A stretch of DNA of 64,000 bases. Source: Tetracentron sinense. Taxonomy: Eukaryota; Streptophyta; Magnoliopsida; Trochodendrales; Trochodendraceae. The stretch spans positions 17,409,827 to 17,473,826 of the forward strand of contig CM026551.1 of the NCBI GenBank assembly GCA_015143295.1, read 5' to 3'. Under the pieces are notes generated by a model, which saw nothing but the letters and a program-made list of their open reading frames with translations, ran no database searches and was not told the DNA's origin. The number at the start of each line of letters is the position of its first letter. Position 1 is the stretch's first letter. The translations under genes were made by a program, and so were the position numbers. Below are positions 12,099 through 23,700 of this stretch, in pieces.

Positions 12099-12231
12099 TT
12101 TAAAAGAAAATCACAAGTTAATGTGAGTTAAAAGAAAAATGGTAGTGAGAAAAGGAGGGACGAGACACACCTTCCTTCCGCTACACGAGCGAGCAGCTGA
12201 TTATTTTCTATTGATAGTGAGTCGTTAAGAA

Positions 12232-12476
12232 CAGGGCGGTCCAAGCCATTTGGAGACCTAAATCGAAAATTCTAAATGGGGCTTTTTTTTTAAAATTTTT
12301 TTTTAATATTATTAAAAAAAAATTAACTATAAATGAGGCCTTTTTAATATTCTAAATGGATCTTTTATTATTTTTTTAATATTCTAAATAGGGCTTTTTT
12401 AATATTATTTTTTTTAATTTTTTTTAATGGGGCCTAAAGCAATGGCTTTGATGGCCTAATGGATGGGCCGGCCCTA
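12232..12476. mobile_element. hAT-type MITE, 245 bp, GGGCCGGCCC-ended
   Basis: Ends CAGGGCGGTCCAAGCC and GGATGGGCCGGCCCTA are imperfect inverses. The flanking 8-mers GTTAAGAA (12224-12231) and GTTAAGAT (12477-12484) match at 7 of 8. The interior is T-rich with the repeated phrase TTCTAAATGG/AGGGCTTTTT. Confidence 0.75.
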
Positions 12477-12481
12477 GTTAA

Positions 12482-12880
12482 GATGAAAGTTTCATGGCCT
12501 GTCTGTCGTTTTCTTATTTCTTTTCATAGCTTTTTAAAAAATTTGAGGACTATTGAGTATTTTTTATAGCCATTAAAGTTGATAGAAAAATATCCTAGTC
12601 TATGTCTGTCATCTTCGTTTTCTTGTTTTTTTTTAAAAGAAATTTTAAATTTGAAGACTATTTATGGTCATTAAAGTTCTGAGAAAATTTTCATGGTCAC
12701 CTTTCTGTGTTCTTATTTTTGTCATTTAAAAAAAAAAAATTTGAAGAGTATTGATAGCCATTAAATCTAAGGAGAAAAATGTCATGGTCCCTGTCAGTCA
12801 TTTTCGTTTTCTTGTTCCTATTCACACCTTTCTTTGAAATATGTTGGCAAGAGTCATCAAAGTTCAAAGAAAAGGTAAAA
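12482..12880. repeat. Degenerate ~100-bp tandem repeat, about four units
   Basis: Successive units share CATGGTC/CTGTCTGTC...TTTTCTT, then an A run, then TTTGAAGACTATT and GCCATTAAAGTT (unit starts near 12492, 12597, 12690 and 12783). Non-coding. It starts directly at the right edge of the MITE at 12232-12476. Confidence 0.7.
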
Positions 12881-12953
12881 ACTTTTTCCTTGCAAGACGT
12901 TTGGGGAGGACTTTGGAACACTCGAGAATTCTCTCCTCCCCTAAATCACCTCA

Positions 12954-12954
<1 letters not shown>

Positions 12955-13002
<48 letters not shown>

Positions 13003-13039
13003 TTTATTTATTTATTTATTTATTATTATTATTATTTTG
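12955..13039. repeat. (CT)n(AT)n(TTTA)n compound microsatellite
   Basis: A CT run, then a TA run, then TTTA and TTA repeats. The same CT-then-TA order recurs at 25278-25326, which suggests a shared origin inside dispersed elements. Confidence 0.9.
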
Positions 13040-13168
13040 TCACTACTCTAGTAGCTTCACCTTTTGAGGATAGGAGAGGTAGGTCCAAAAGCACATTGAA
13101 AAGATTGGTCTTGCAAGAGCAAGAGCAAGACCAAATCCCATCCCATGCTACCCTACTCTCTAGCTTGT

Positions 13169-13307
13169 GGAGTGCTAGCCCTACTCTCACATTCAGCCAA
13201 CAACGTGAACATAAAATGCACTTTAAACATAGTTTTTTCACTTTATGTAAGAAGTGGTTAGCTGAATGTGAGAGAAGGAAAGAGGTGGGAGTAGGGCTAG
13301 CACTCCT
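13169..13307. mobile_element. Small foldback MITE, 139 bp
   Basis: Starts GGAGTGCTAGCCCTACTC and ends with its inverse GAGTAGGGCTAGCACTCC (one base offset). The inner arms CACATTCAGCCAAC and GTTAGCTGAATGTG also pair. The GCTAGCCC termini are shared with the elements at 42433 and 49411. Confidence 0.75.
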
Positions 13308-13403
13308 CCTCTAGCTTTTCCTACTCTCAAACCAACCACAACCACCTATCTAATTTTAAGTATTGCAAAACTTAAAGTGTGTGCTCCATAGTGAGTGGCT
13401 CAG

Positions 13404-13441
13404 GTTGAGGTTGAGGTTGAGGTTGAGGTTGAGGTTGAGAG
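13404..13441. repeat. (GGTTGA)n hexamer microsatellite
   Basis: Six to seven GGTTGA units. Translated it yields an artefactual Val-Glu repeat, so no gene is called. Confidence 0.9.
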
Positions 13442-13878
13442 TAAAAAAGACAGGAGAGTAAGGGTAGTACTCTTTAATTTTTTTTTTCCGAAATTTTCAT
13501 TATGGTTGCAAAATCTCTTATTGCTACCCCTTCCTTACAAAAGTCAAGAAAACAGTTCCAAAGGTAGGGAAAGTAAGCTATACATGAAGAAATAAAGGTA
13601 TCAGACAAAATTAGCTACATGAACGATTAAAACTACTAAAGCTGACATAGCTGCAAATTACAATTCTAAAGCTAAAAAGGGAAAAGTTACCTAAAGAAAA
13701 AGACAACTGGAAAGCAGCTACACACGTCACAAATATGACAATGAGACTTTGGAAGCATGTTTGAATTTAGAAAGAACCTATGTCGTTGGTACAACAACGG
13801 CTATAAACTGTAGAAACCAAATCCTCTAGGGGCAAATCTGGTTATCAACCCTTGAGGTCATTAAGTGTCCCTTTTGAT

Positions 13879-14538
13879 TAGGGGTGACAATTGGATCAGG
13901 CTGGGTCGGGCTTAGGTTAGCTCAAACTCAGTCCAAAGTTCAAAACCTTAGCTCAAGCTTAGCTCAACCCAAACTCGGCTCACAAATAATATCGGATTTT
14001 GGGCCGAGTTCAAACTGATCTAAAGAAGATTGAGTTCAGGTTGGCCCAAAGTAGATCGAGTTCGGGCTGGCCCAAAGTATGCTTAAAAAATGGGGTATTT
14101 CTTTTTCTAGGGCCTCATTTTGGGCTGCTCACTTGGGTTGCTATTGTCCTAACTGTTCTTCTTACTCGTGGGGGTAATACAAGAAATGAAAAGTATAAAG
14201 TTTTGGTTGTTGTCTTGTAAGAATTTCTCACTATGTAATGTATGCTATGAAGGTTGAATAAAGAAAATGAAATAAAAATTGGAAAATAAGAGAGGAGTGA
14301 AATAGATGAAGCGTGGTCATTCTCTCTCTCTCTCTTTATATATGTATATATATCTAATATAAAATATTTTTAATTCAGGTCGGGCTGAGCTAAGGGTAGC
14401 CCAAGCTCAACTAAATATTAACTTCGGGCCTATATTTTTGTCCAAATTCAGCCCAGCCCAAAGTAAGGAAGTCAACCCACCTAAACTTTGGGTCGAACAA
14501 TTAGGCTTTGGGCCAGCCCAACCCAATTGCCACCCCTA
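13879..14538. mobile_element. hAT MITE, 660 bp, inserted in the left arm of the foldback
   Basis: Terminal inverted repeats TAGGGGTGACAATTGG and CCAATTGCCACCCCTA. Target duplication CTTTTGAT (13871-13878) / CTTTTGAC (14539-14546), 7 of 8. Subterminal regions are dense in AGCTCAAGCTTAGCTC / GGGCTGAGCTAAG motifs, likely transposase-binding repeats. The interior (14100-14340) is unrelated and AT-rich, with a CT/TA microsatellite. Confidence 0.88.
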
Positions 14539-14769
14539 CTTTTGACATCCTTTAACTGTAGTTAAGATTCACCCACCCATCTTTGGTTTTTTTTTAAAGT
14601 ATTAATTCTTTTTTTTTATTAAAAAACTGTTTTTAGGATTTTTTTTTTAAATATTAAAATATTTTTTTTAAGAATTAATATTTTTTTCAAAAAACTAAGG
14701 ATGGTGGGTGAACCCTAAGTGTAGGTGAATCTTAACCATAGTTAAGAGGTGTCAAAAGGGACACATGGC

Positions 14770-15220
14770 TAGGGCTGTATTCGGGCCGGGCTTAATCGGA
14801 CTTGGCCAAGCTTAGCTCGGCTTGAATGGATTTGATCGAGGCCCGAAGCCCGGCTCGGCCCGAAATGGAGCTTGAAAGTACGGCCCGAAGCTCGGCCCGA
14901 ATTCAAAACCGTGGCTCGAACTTGGCTCGGCCCGAATTGATTCAAGCTCGAGCCGAGCTAGGTTTGAATCCTTTTTTTAAAAAAATAATATTTTATATTA
15001 TTTATATATATAAATAATATTTTTATTATTTTTTAAATAATATTCGAGCCGAGTTCGGAACAAACCGAACCTCAATTGAGCCGGACCGAGCTACAATAAG
15101 TTGGCCCGAGCTCAGCTTGATTGAGTTTTTGGGCTTTTTTTTAGGCTTGACTTGGTCCTTTCGAGCCTAAAATTCGGGCTGAGCCGCACCAATGGGCCGA
15201 TCGGGCTTTGTGCAGCCCTA
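14770..15220. mobile_element. hAT MITE, 451 bp, inserted in the right arm of the foldback
   Basis: Ends TAGGGCTGTATTCGGGC and GCTTTGTGCAGCCCTA. Target duplication CACATGGC (14762-14769) / CACATAGC (15221-15228), 7 of 8. Subterminal GGCTCGGCCCGAA repeats run in opposite orientation on the two sides of an AT-rich centre. It is a different subfamily from the 660-bp element (TAGGGCTG versus TAGGGGTG termini). Confidence 0.88.
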
Positions 15221-15479
15221 CACATAGCAACCTCAAGGGTGATAACCAGATTTGCCAAATCCGGTAATCACCTTAGAGGATTTGATCTCTAAACCATAAA
15301 CATTAAACCATGGCCAGTTTGATCATGACGTCACTTGCATTTTGCTCCATCCTTGAAGATGAATTTTAGCATTGTTCTCATTATTCAAATTATTTCCATA
15401 TTAAGCAATTATTTGATGCTTTAACTGATTGCAAAGCTTAAAAAAAATAAGCTTCATTAGTGAGAGTATGGCTAACATC

Positions 15480-16018
15480 TAGGAAGCACGGATACTTCAA
15501 ATAGGTAATCAAATAGGTAATCGTATCCGTATACGTATTGGATACCGATACGGTGGGATATGTACGTAATATGGTTCAAATGTATCATGTTAATTTAAAA
15601 CAAAGTATTTATTACGGCAGAGATACGGCTCCAATACGCCAAGATACGGCCATGAAATTTTTTTTTTTTTTTTTTGAGACCCGGGGATGTGACCCTATCT
15701 CTTTTGTTTTTGCATGGACATGATCTTCTTTATATTTTGCTTAGTGGATGCTAGGATGACTTTCTTTTTTGCTTAATAGATGATGAGATGACCCTATTTA
15801 TTTTGCTTTTGTATGGACATGGTCTTTTTTATACATAAACAGAACTGAACCAATGGTTATTTTATAATTATAATACAAAATATAATATTATTATTATTTT
15901 TAAAAAAAAATTACAGACGTATCCTGACCGTACCCGTATCCTGTTTTTTAGGTTTTTCTGTATTACCGTATCTATATCGTATCGTACCCATATCCCGTAT
16001 CCGTATCCGTGCTTCCTA
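15480..16018. mobile_element. MITE, 539 bp, TAGGAAGCACGGATAC termini
   Basis: Exact terminal inverted repeats TAGGAAGCACGGATAC / GTATCCGTGCTTCCTA. Flanks GGCTAACATC (15470-15479) and GGCTAACATT (16019-16028) match at 9 of 10. Subterminal GTATCCGTAT/ATACGG repeats occur on both sides. A duplication of 9-10 bp suggests a Mutator-like element. Confidence 0.88.
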
Positions 16019-16202
16019 GGCTAACATTCTCAGTCTCTCTCGCTCTCTCTGAAGTCATAATTTCATTGTCGGGAATTGAAAATTCCAGAAATTTGGAAGG
16101 TTTATACCGCCTTAAAATACAATGCTAGTCCCCTTTTACCTTTTTTTTTAACGAGAAGACAAACAAAAAAAGTGATGGACCCCATAAAAAAAAAGGACTT
16201 TG

Positions 16203-16355
16203 CTATTGAGACCACAGAAGGGCCGAGACCACCGGGACCGTGCATGCGTGCACGGGATTTCAAGTGGGGCCCACGTTCACATGGTAGGCCCCACCTGCAA
16301 TCCCATGCATCCATGCACGGTCTTGGAGGTCTTGGCCCTTTTGCGGTCTCAATAG
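16203..16355. mobile_element. Palindromic MITE, 153 bp
   Basis: CTATTGAGACC...GGTCTCAATAG. The arms (AAGGGCCGAGACC, CCGTGCATG, GTGGGGCCCAC) pair almost throughout, so the whole element is one long hairpin. It is GC-rich compared with its surroundings. Confidence 0.75.
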
Positions 16356-17576
16356 AATTTTCCAAAAAAAAATGCTATATTTTTTGTTTTTTTTGTCTTT
16401 CTTGTTTAAATATGGGGAAAGTTGATGACAAAACAAGTGGACCAAAAGCTTCTACATTCAGTGACCAAAAAAAAAGCTTCTACATTCCTACGGATTTAGC
16501 AGGCACCTAAACATCATATTTAAGGGTGTCAATGGGCTGGGCCGGCCTGAAAAAAGCCTGCATTTGCCAATATTTTAAGCCCAAGGGCTAGGGCAGGGCT
16601 CCATTCCTTAAGCCCATTTTAATGTGGGTTGGGTTTGGGCTTGACTCCTTAAAGCCCGGCTCAACCCATAATACCTTCTTATATATACATATAGTATATG
16701 CCCATATATTATATAATGTATGATTTTACTTATATCTATACTACTCCTATATGCTAAAGTGAATTTTCTTTTCCTTATGTCACCTATGCATACTTTTCAT
16801 ATGTGAAGCCACCTAAGCTTGTTTTCTATTTGTGATACTCTTTCTAGAGAAACTCTCACCCTCTCTCACACACGCTCTCACACACGTTACAAAAGTTACA
16901 AATGGTAACATTTATTTTCTTCTTTATCCCTCAAACAATCCAATTTACACCACTCTATTTATCCCTATTAAAACCATTGACAGTTACAAGATCTTTCTCT
17001 TTATTATTGGGGAAGTGATTTAAGGCCGTAGGATTGATTATCCATAAGTGCAAACACTTAAGTGGGCCCACCATTTAGAGATTGTCCCAACTTATGGCCG
17101 TTTGATTTTCAAACATATGACCTTCCTTTCAATATATAGTACATACTACCTATTATCATTTCCTTATTATTGATGGCAGTTATGAGAGAGGTGTGTGCCT
17201 AATACCAAAACAAAGCATCTCTCCTCTTTATCTCTCTTCTCAATCTGAAAGTAAGGGACACCGTATTAGAGACTCTTAATGCCTATTTAAGCAAGCACAC
17301 AATCTCCATTGTTTCCAATAGCCCGGGGAAGACTCCTAACCAAAGGAGCAACAAGTGTCAGTGTCCACTTTTTCGGTCTGCTTTTCATTCTTTCTAGGTC
17401 GACTTGTGTCCCCTATGAGTAGTGGGAGGATCATTTTCGTGTTCAACGGAGAAGACATGGTCCATGGCGGCCGATGAAATGGTTCCTGATGTGGAAATCC
17501 GTTGTCTCTGCACCTGCTTTCTTAGGTTTTCGACATATTTTTCCTTTGATTATGTTTGAAATTTGGATTCCTTTAT
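16356..17576. other. Gene-free; truncated hAT MITE at its left
   Basis: 16514 onward starts AAGGGTGTCAATGGGCTGGG and carries AGCCCAAGGGCTAGGGC motifs as in the hAT MITEs at 13879 and 43171, but a matching right end is missing (the trail is lost about 16680). The remainder is unremarkable non-coding sequence. Confidence 0.5.
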
Positions 17577-17718
17577 GCTATGTTTGGTTGTTGAGAAAAT
17601 AAGCTAAAACATGGAAAAGAAAAGAAAATTGTGGATTTCTAATACATTTTTTAGTAGTGTTTTGTCCAATTTTTTTTTCTTTTCCATATTTTTACTTATT
17701 TTCTCGACAACCGGGTCA
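17577..17718. mobile_element. MITE related to the one at 413-554
   Basis: Starts GCTATGTTTGGTTGTTGAGAA and ends TTATTTTCTCGACAACCGGG. The body shares AACATGG, GATTTCTAATACA and GTTTTGTCCAATTT with the copy near the window start. Confidence 0.7.
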
Positions 17719-18810
17719 TGGTTAAACTCTTGGTCCCCAGCTCCTTGAGTGAGCATGGATCAACTACAAGCATAAGTCAGTGAATATGATGTCATCCGTC
17801 GATAACAATCTATCTCAACTCTTCACTCTCCACCATTTAATAGATTTTTTATTTAAGCTAACCTTGGGTTCTTTTTTCATTTCTCATTTTAATTTGGTTG
17901 TTTACAATTTTTTTTCTTTTGGAGAATAAGCACAACTAACACATCCTTTATTCCAAAGGCACGTGTCACGTGCATACAGAATGGCTCTCCTCACGCTGCA
18001 CATTGAAATCCAAAGTGAGGATGGCAATTATAAAGGGAGTTTGAAAGAAAGTAATGCTAGCATTACCCTTATTTATTTGGGTTATTGGTTACAAGCTAAT
18101 CCTTGCAACAGTTTGGATTCCCTCGACGGCTTTTCATTTCCAAAGCGTTGCACCCGTAATAAAATTGAACATGACTCTTATGAGAACCGAGTTCGGTCAG
18201 TACTGTATGTAGAGGGTGGTGCTTAGCTGTTACAAATGGGAGATTAGACCACAGCCAATTGCGATTGAACTGAGGGAGCACTCACAAGCCAACATGTGTC
18301 TCTTTTAATCCCTACTAACCGTGGTTAAGATTCACTAACTCTTGAGTTTAACAATATAACCATGGCTTGAGGAAAAAATATTTTACCTAAGGCTTAAAAA
18401 ATCTTAATCAGATTTAAAACGAGTTCAATCGCAATTGGTTGTGATTTGATTTCTAGAAAGCTTGGGACGTGTCCCACACAAAGATACTCCTAAAGTGTAT
18501 TCCCATATATACTCCAAATCCTACCATTCATCACAATTATTAAACGGTTAGCATTAGAGCTGATGTGGCATTAGAAAAGGCAAAATAAGCCAACTAAAAC
18601 TTGGCTCTCCCATTTCAATCTCATTTGTTTCAGTTCTGTCTCTCTGTTAATACCCTTTGAATACAGATATGAATATGTAGAAGAAGACATGTGAATTTAT
18701 TTATTTTTGGATCTAGTTCTTTTATTGGCTTTAATATCCACCTGGAAACACTAAAAAAGCCACGTCATTGATAAATCAAGCAACCGGTTCTCTTGCATTA
18801 CTAATTTCTC
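17719..18810. other. Gene-free spacer
   Basis: No gene seen. Between 18250 and 18440 lies an imperfect inverted pair around CAATTGCGATTGAAC / GTTCAATCGCAATTGG, a probable decayed foldback element. Confidence 0.45.
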
Positions 18811-19132
18811 CAAAACTCACTTTACAAATTTAAATTTCATATTCTAAAACACAACTATCTATGATATTTTACAAATAAAATAATGAAACAATTCAGACTT
18901 ATTTATTTTATATTAAAGTAGTGAATTATATAAAATAATTGAGATTTATTTGTTCGATATATTGTCGATTCCAAAACCCACTTTACAAATTTAAATTTCA
19001 TATTATAGAACACAACTATCTATGATTTTTAAAAATAAATTAAATAAATAATTCAGACATATTTATTTATGTTAAAAGTAGTGAATTGTATAAAATCATT
19101 GAGATTTATTTATTGGATATACTGTTTATTTT
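18811..19132. repeat. 161-bp tandem duplication
   Basis: Two adjacent copies, starting CAAAACTCACTTTAC (18811) and CAAAACCCACTTTAC (18972), diverged by small indels. AT-rich and non-coding. Confidence 0.8.
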
Positions 19133-19678
19133 TTATCCCATCATTTAGAATTTTATACTTTGATCTCAATTTTGGTCCCGTGCACGCACAGGGTGTTTGC
19201 TACACCCCTGTTATAACAGTAGTATAACACTTTGGATTAGAGAACATGGCTACAAACCACGGTGTTGGGGATTCAAATCCCTTAAACGAATTCGGATACA
19301 ATCCGACGGATCCATTGCAGGTTGGTTGACGACAGCCCTATGACCCTAACATTCTCTGTTCTCTATAACAAACTAAATCCCAAACCCAGGCCACCACTAT
19401 AACTAGAGACGGCTTCTCAGCCATTTTCAGCCGCAATCAACAAGGCATGCAGTCCTCGTCGCCATCCCTTGTAGTTCTGGGACACTCTCTTCAACAAGCG
19501 ATTACAATTACTTGTAGCTAATTCCTCTAATTTCAGTTTAGATTGATTAATTCTGATTTTCAGTGATTTTTTTTTTACAGTATTTCAGTTTTGTTAAATG
19601 GTTTCATTACTTTTTTTGTTTTAAGATTACTGTAGTGATTATGATGACGACAATATCTGCAAAATAGACGTTATGCCA
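19133..19678. other. Gene-free spacer
   Basis: Contains a tRNA-like B-box scrap (GATTCAAATCCC about 19272) without a convincing partner A box. A short open stretch from an ATG near 19447 stops after about 25 codons. Nothing else seen. Confidence 0.4.
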
Positions 19679-19689
19679 AACTTATCTAT

Positions 19690-19848
19690 GTAGGATCCCA
19701 ACTAGTTTAGTTGGTAAAGTCTCTTGGCGTCGTTCCAGAGACCTGGGATCGAATCCCACCTACAGGGTTGGGAGGTTTATGGGAAGGAAGGGCTACCCCT
19801 CATTGTGTAGCCCATAGGTCCAATTGGCCTTCAATGAACCCAAAAATA
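19690..19848 (+). mobile_element. tRNA-derived SINE, 159 bp, with target duplication
   Basis: The tRNA-like head has an A box (TAGTTTAGTTGGTAAAG) and a B box (GGGATCGAATCCC) about 30 bases apart, followed by a non-tRNA body. Flanks AACTTATCTAT (19679-19689) and AACTTGTCTAT (19849-19859) match at 10 of 11, so the whole unit was inserted. It cannot fold as a proper tRNA, so it is not a tRNA gene. Confidence 0.8.
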
Positions 19849-19903
19849 AACTTGTCTATCAATTGTCCAAGTAAAAAGAGACTCCATAATAGACCTCAAG
19901 CAA

Positions 19904-20060
19904 TGTTTTAAAAATCGGCCCGGCTGGTCCGTTGAACCAGTAAAACTGGGAAGCTGCAGGTCAACCGATCCTAAAACTACCAAAATGGAAAAACCGGTCA
20001 ATTCAACCACAGAACCATTGATTTAACCGCTAAATCGATTAGAAAAATCAAAATAAAATA
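19904..20060. mobile_element. GTTTTAAAA-type MITE relic
   Basis: AATGTTTTAAAAATCGG followed by CCGGCTGGTCCG/CCGGTCAATTCAACC repeats resembles one end of the element at about 44935-45513. The other end is not recognisable. Confidence 0.45.
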
Positions 20061-20724
20061 TTTTTATAGGTTAAATATCAAAATAAAATATTTTTATGGG
20101 TTCAAAAGCCTTCATTCGGATAGGATACTTACCTTCTGAATTTACCATGTCTGCAAATGTAAGGATCTTCAATAGGTGCAGAAAATGAAATTTGTATGGT
20201 CCACCATATGTTTTTCCTGGAGCACTGAAAAACACCTTAGTCTGTCCTAAATTTTGTCTACTTGGTGGGCATGGCCTGTTCTAAAAATAGTCACTAACTT
20301 GAACACATTCCTGATCAATGAGCTGTAGAGTTACATGCAAGATACATCGACAAGCAAATTGCCTTTTATTTACAGTTGCTACGTTCCCGAAATAAGATTC
20401 AATCGAGACTTGAGATTATTTTTAAACCGAAAAGACGTATATACCAGTACTCCCATTTCACCTTATAGCACAAGAAGTTTGATTTCTGGGTACAGAGAAC
20501 TTCCATTCATGAATCTTAAGGAAAAAAACATAGAAATTCTATCTCAAACAACCATACAGACCAGGCCAAAAAGAATCTGTAATTCCCCGAACTTGCATTT
20601 TACACATACCTGGAGAATGAAAGACAGGACCCACCTCATTAATCTGGGTATCCAAGCATTTAGACCTGTTGAAGAATCAAAAGAAAACTTGTCAGGACAA
20701 AAAAAAGGAAGGAATTTTGACCCT
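20061..20724. other. Kinase 3' flank
   Basis: Downstream of the kinase stop on the minus strand: 3'-UTR and flank. A minus-strand AATAAA (plus 20365-20370) lies about 355 bases past the stop and is a plausible polyadenylation signal. Open frames on the plus strand here are antisense artefacts. Confidence 0.4.
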
Positions 20725-23700
20725 CTACATGATCATAAATCTTATTCTACCAACCACAATTGTATTCCCGCTAGGTCTAGCCCGCTGGTCCGTCCACCTT
20801 TTCGTAAATTTGGAAACAGGGTTAAGTCCAGAGGACTCGGAATTTATTCTCTCAGACGGGCCTCCATCTTCTGAAGCCTGAATTGCTTGTTTCAAGCCCT
20901 CTACCACTTCGCTCATCTTTGGACGCTCTTTTGGATTCTTGCACAGGCAGCTATCTGCCAACTTGCCAATTTTCTGAGCTGCAGTGAGAGAAAACTGGTT
21001 TCTGAGTCGCGGGTCCATTATCATGCTGAACTTCCTAGTATCGGGTGGGAACTGCTTAACCCAATCTAGAAGCTTCTGCTCCATTCTTGGGCGATTTCTT
21101 TCCAAGGATCGCCTGCCTGTAAGGAGCTCATACAGGACCACACCAAAACTCCATACATCGCTCTTAATCGTTAGATGGCCAGTCTCAATATAATCTGGTG
21201 CAGCATACCCATATGTCCCCACTACCTGATCACCAAAAACTAATTCTCATGATCATGTTTTGAAATTTGATCAGATAAGGTCAAAAGACTAACACTCGCA
21301 TCAATGAACTGCTACGAAAATTACGGGAAATTTCGTTTTCCAATCCAAAAGAATCTGATTGACAGTGGGAGTTAGGATCATCTCATCAATGCTAAGGCCA
21401 TGGCCAGTTTAAGAGCTGGCCATCAATTGTACAGCCACAGTCAAGATGATGCTAGGTCCACTTTCCTTCTCATCCACTTTTCTTTTTTTTCTGAACAAAA
21501 GGACAAAAAAAAATGGTGGGCCCCACAAAAAGCTGCCACATTTTTTGTCCTTTTGTTCAAAAAAGAGGGAAACTGGATAAGAAGGATGCTGTATAGAATG
21601 CTACCAGGATAAACAAGGGTGCTGTATACTTACTGCAGTGGATACATGAGTATTCCCATCAGTTGGCCCCTCCCTAGCAAGCCCGAAGTCGGAAAGCTTT
21701 GGATTGAAGTCCTCATCCAATAGCACATTTGAGCATTTAAAATCCCGATATATCACCTTCCCAATTAGCACAAGAAGAAATAGTTTAATAACAATAAACA
21801 TTATACACTAAAATCGCGTAAGTAGTAGAAAATTAAATATCTGGAACTAACAAGCAAGCAGCCAATACAATTATTTATTTCTGGGGTTTTCAAGCTTCAA
21901 CAAGCCTTTCAGGATGTTAGAATGCTTGACTAGTTATTGAGCATTTGTTGTGTCCAACACATAGTTGCAGGGAAGCTCTGTAAAGGGTAGGTTGCTCGCT
22001 TCATATGAAACTCGTTTCCCAAAGTTGCTTCTAAAGAATCTCGCTTCCACCACGTCTCATTTAGTGCTCAGGAGGGCTATGTATGTTAGAGGTGATGAGA
22101 TAAACTCTGAATAGGTATCGTTTGAGTTGAACCTAAGGCAACTAGTTCTCCACACATATCTCATGTTGGAAGTATGGATGCTCATACTAATATAATGAGA
22201 ATGAGGCAACCCTATTTCATTTCTCGATTCTTGTTCCCTAAGAATTTTTTTTAGTCTTGCTTCTTGCTTCTCGCTTTCATTTCACTTCTCATTTTCGCTT
22301 TGTTTTGGTAACTATGGTCCAACGTAAGTACTCCACATCAATACCTCAAAGTCCTTTGGTCCCGCCGGGGGGAGGGGAACACTCTTGCAGAATGGTTAGG
22401 ATCATCTGACTGGGCTGAATAGTAGGAGATAAACTCCTAGGTGGTTCATCGAAGGGTTCCCCCAAGAAAAAATAATGATAAAAAATATAATGAGGAGTCC
22501 TGTGTGTGGTTGTATTGAGGTGATCAAGAAAATTTTCCTGGCTTCTGGTTGAGTAAAATTACTATAGTTGGGGAAATTTGAATTCTTTTGCACGAGGCAA
22601 CTCCCTTAGTCTAAATCAATATAAACAATAGTATCTGGTTAGCATGAATGCTCCAAAATTGTGTATAGTATGAAAGCATCTGTTAAAAGCAATGTATAAC
22701 CAATCTATGTAAACAGATGAGTTTTAGAATGAAACCTGAGCTTCCGATTCTTCATGCAGATATGCCAATCCTTGAGCTGCACCAAGGATTATCCGTAATC
22801 TTGTTTGCCAAGGAAGTGTGGGCAAAGCCCTGCTAAAAAGATGATCTTCTAAGCTCTTATTCGGCATAAACTCATATACCAGTAGCCGTTGGATCCCTCG
22901 TTCTCCATCAACAGCACAGTATCCTATAAGTTTAACAAGATTCGGATGCTCAACAACACCGAGAAATTGAACTTCCGCCACCCATTGTTTATGACCCTAT
23001 AAGAAGAAAAAGAGGGTTAAAAGGAACATTTGTCGTTGTTAGAAGGAAAAAAACTACAGAAAAATATAACCAAATAAGTAATAAGAATAAGAGTTGGAAG
23101 AAGGAGATTCATTAATTCCATCCATAAGTTCAGAAACGTAGATGCCAACTTCATACAAAAAAACATAATAATAATAATAATAATGATTATTAGCCTCCTA
23201 ATGAAGATGATGAAAATATTACTCTACAAACGACATATAATTTTCTCAATCCAGTGCAAGGGTATATGGAATGATCTGCATGATATATGGCCTTCCTCAA
23301 CATGCCTTTGGTTGCCAATCCAGCATGAGACCCATATCTAAGTAGTGCATCTAGTTTATCAATGACTCAGTTAGTCTGCTTAAAGAGCATAACAATCCTC
23401 ATGAGCAAAAAAAAAATCCCACACCAAAATACACACACCACATTAATATAAGCTAAAATTTAGGCCTAGCTCTACGATCCATCTTGTTCTTATATTTCAT
23501 CAGTGCTTATCTCAACTATTTTTCCTTTTTTGATCAGTAGTGCTTATCTCAACTATTGGGGTCAGTAACACAAATACCATTTGCAATTTTAATCTATCAA
23601 GAGCCATATCTTTAGTTATAGGACGTGTTATATCTTTTCTCACTATCTTCATCCACGTCTTTCGACCCTCCTCTCACTGTTTTAGGGCCTTTTACAGACA

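Larger units (their letters stand above)
13813..15300. mobile_element. Foldback MITE disrupted by two nested hAT MITEs
   Basis: Outer ends AAATCCTCTAGGGGCAAATC (about 13820) and the inverse GATTTGCCAAATCCGG...TTAGAGGATTTG (about 15250-15285) match the family at 6557, 30192 and 42763. The left arm continues after 14547 (TTAACTGTAGTTAAG, CACCCACCCATCTTTGG). The right arm runs 14690-14769 and resumes at 15221. With the two insertions removed, a roughly 370-bp element like its relatives remains. Possible target duplication AAACTGTA/AAACCATA (6 of 8), consistent with age. Confidence 0.8.

Noticed and set aside
12841-13314. 157-codon frame with Ser-Leu and Tyr-Ile repeats
   Set aside because: It is a translation of the CT/AT microsatellite and of a MITE.
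16076-16510. 144-codon plus frame and its minus counterpart
   Set aside because: It lies across the palindromic MITE at 16203-16355, which reads open on both strands because of its symmetry and GC content.
19692-19765. tRNA gene
   Set aside because: It has A and B boxes but cannot form the tRNA stems, and the whole 159-bp unit has a target-site duplication. It is a SINE.
20335-20874. 179-codon plus-strand frame
   Set aside because: It is antisense to the last kinase exon and its 3' flank and has no family resemblance.
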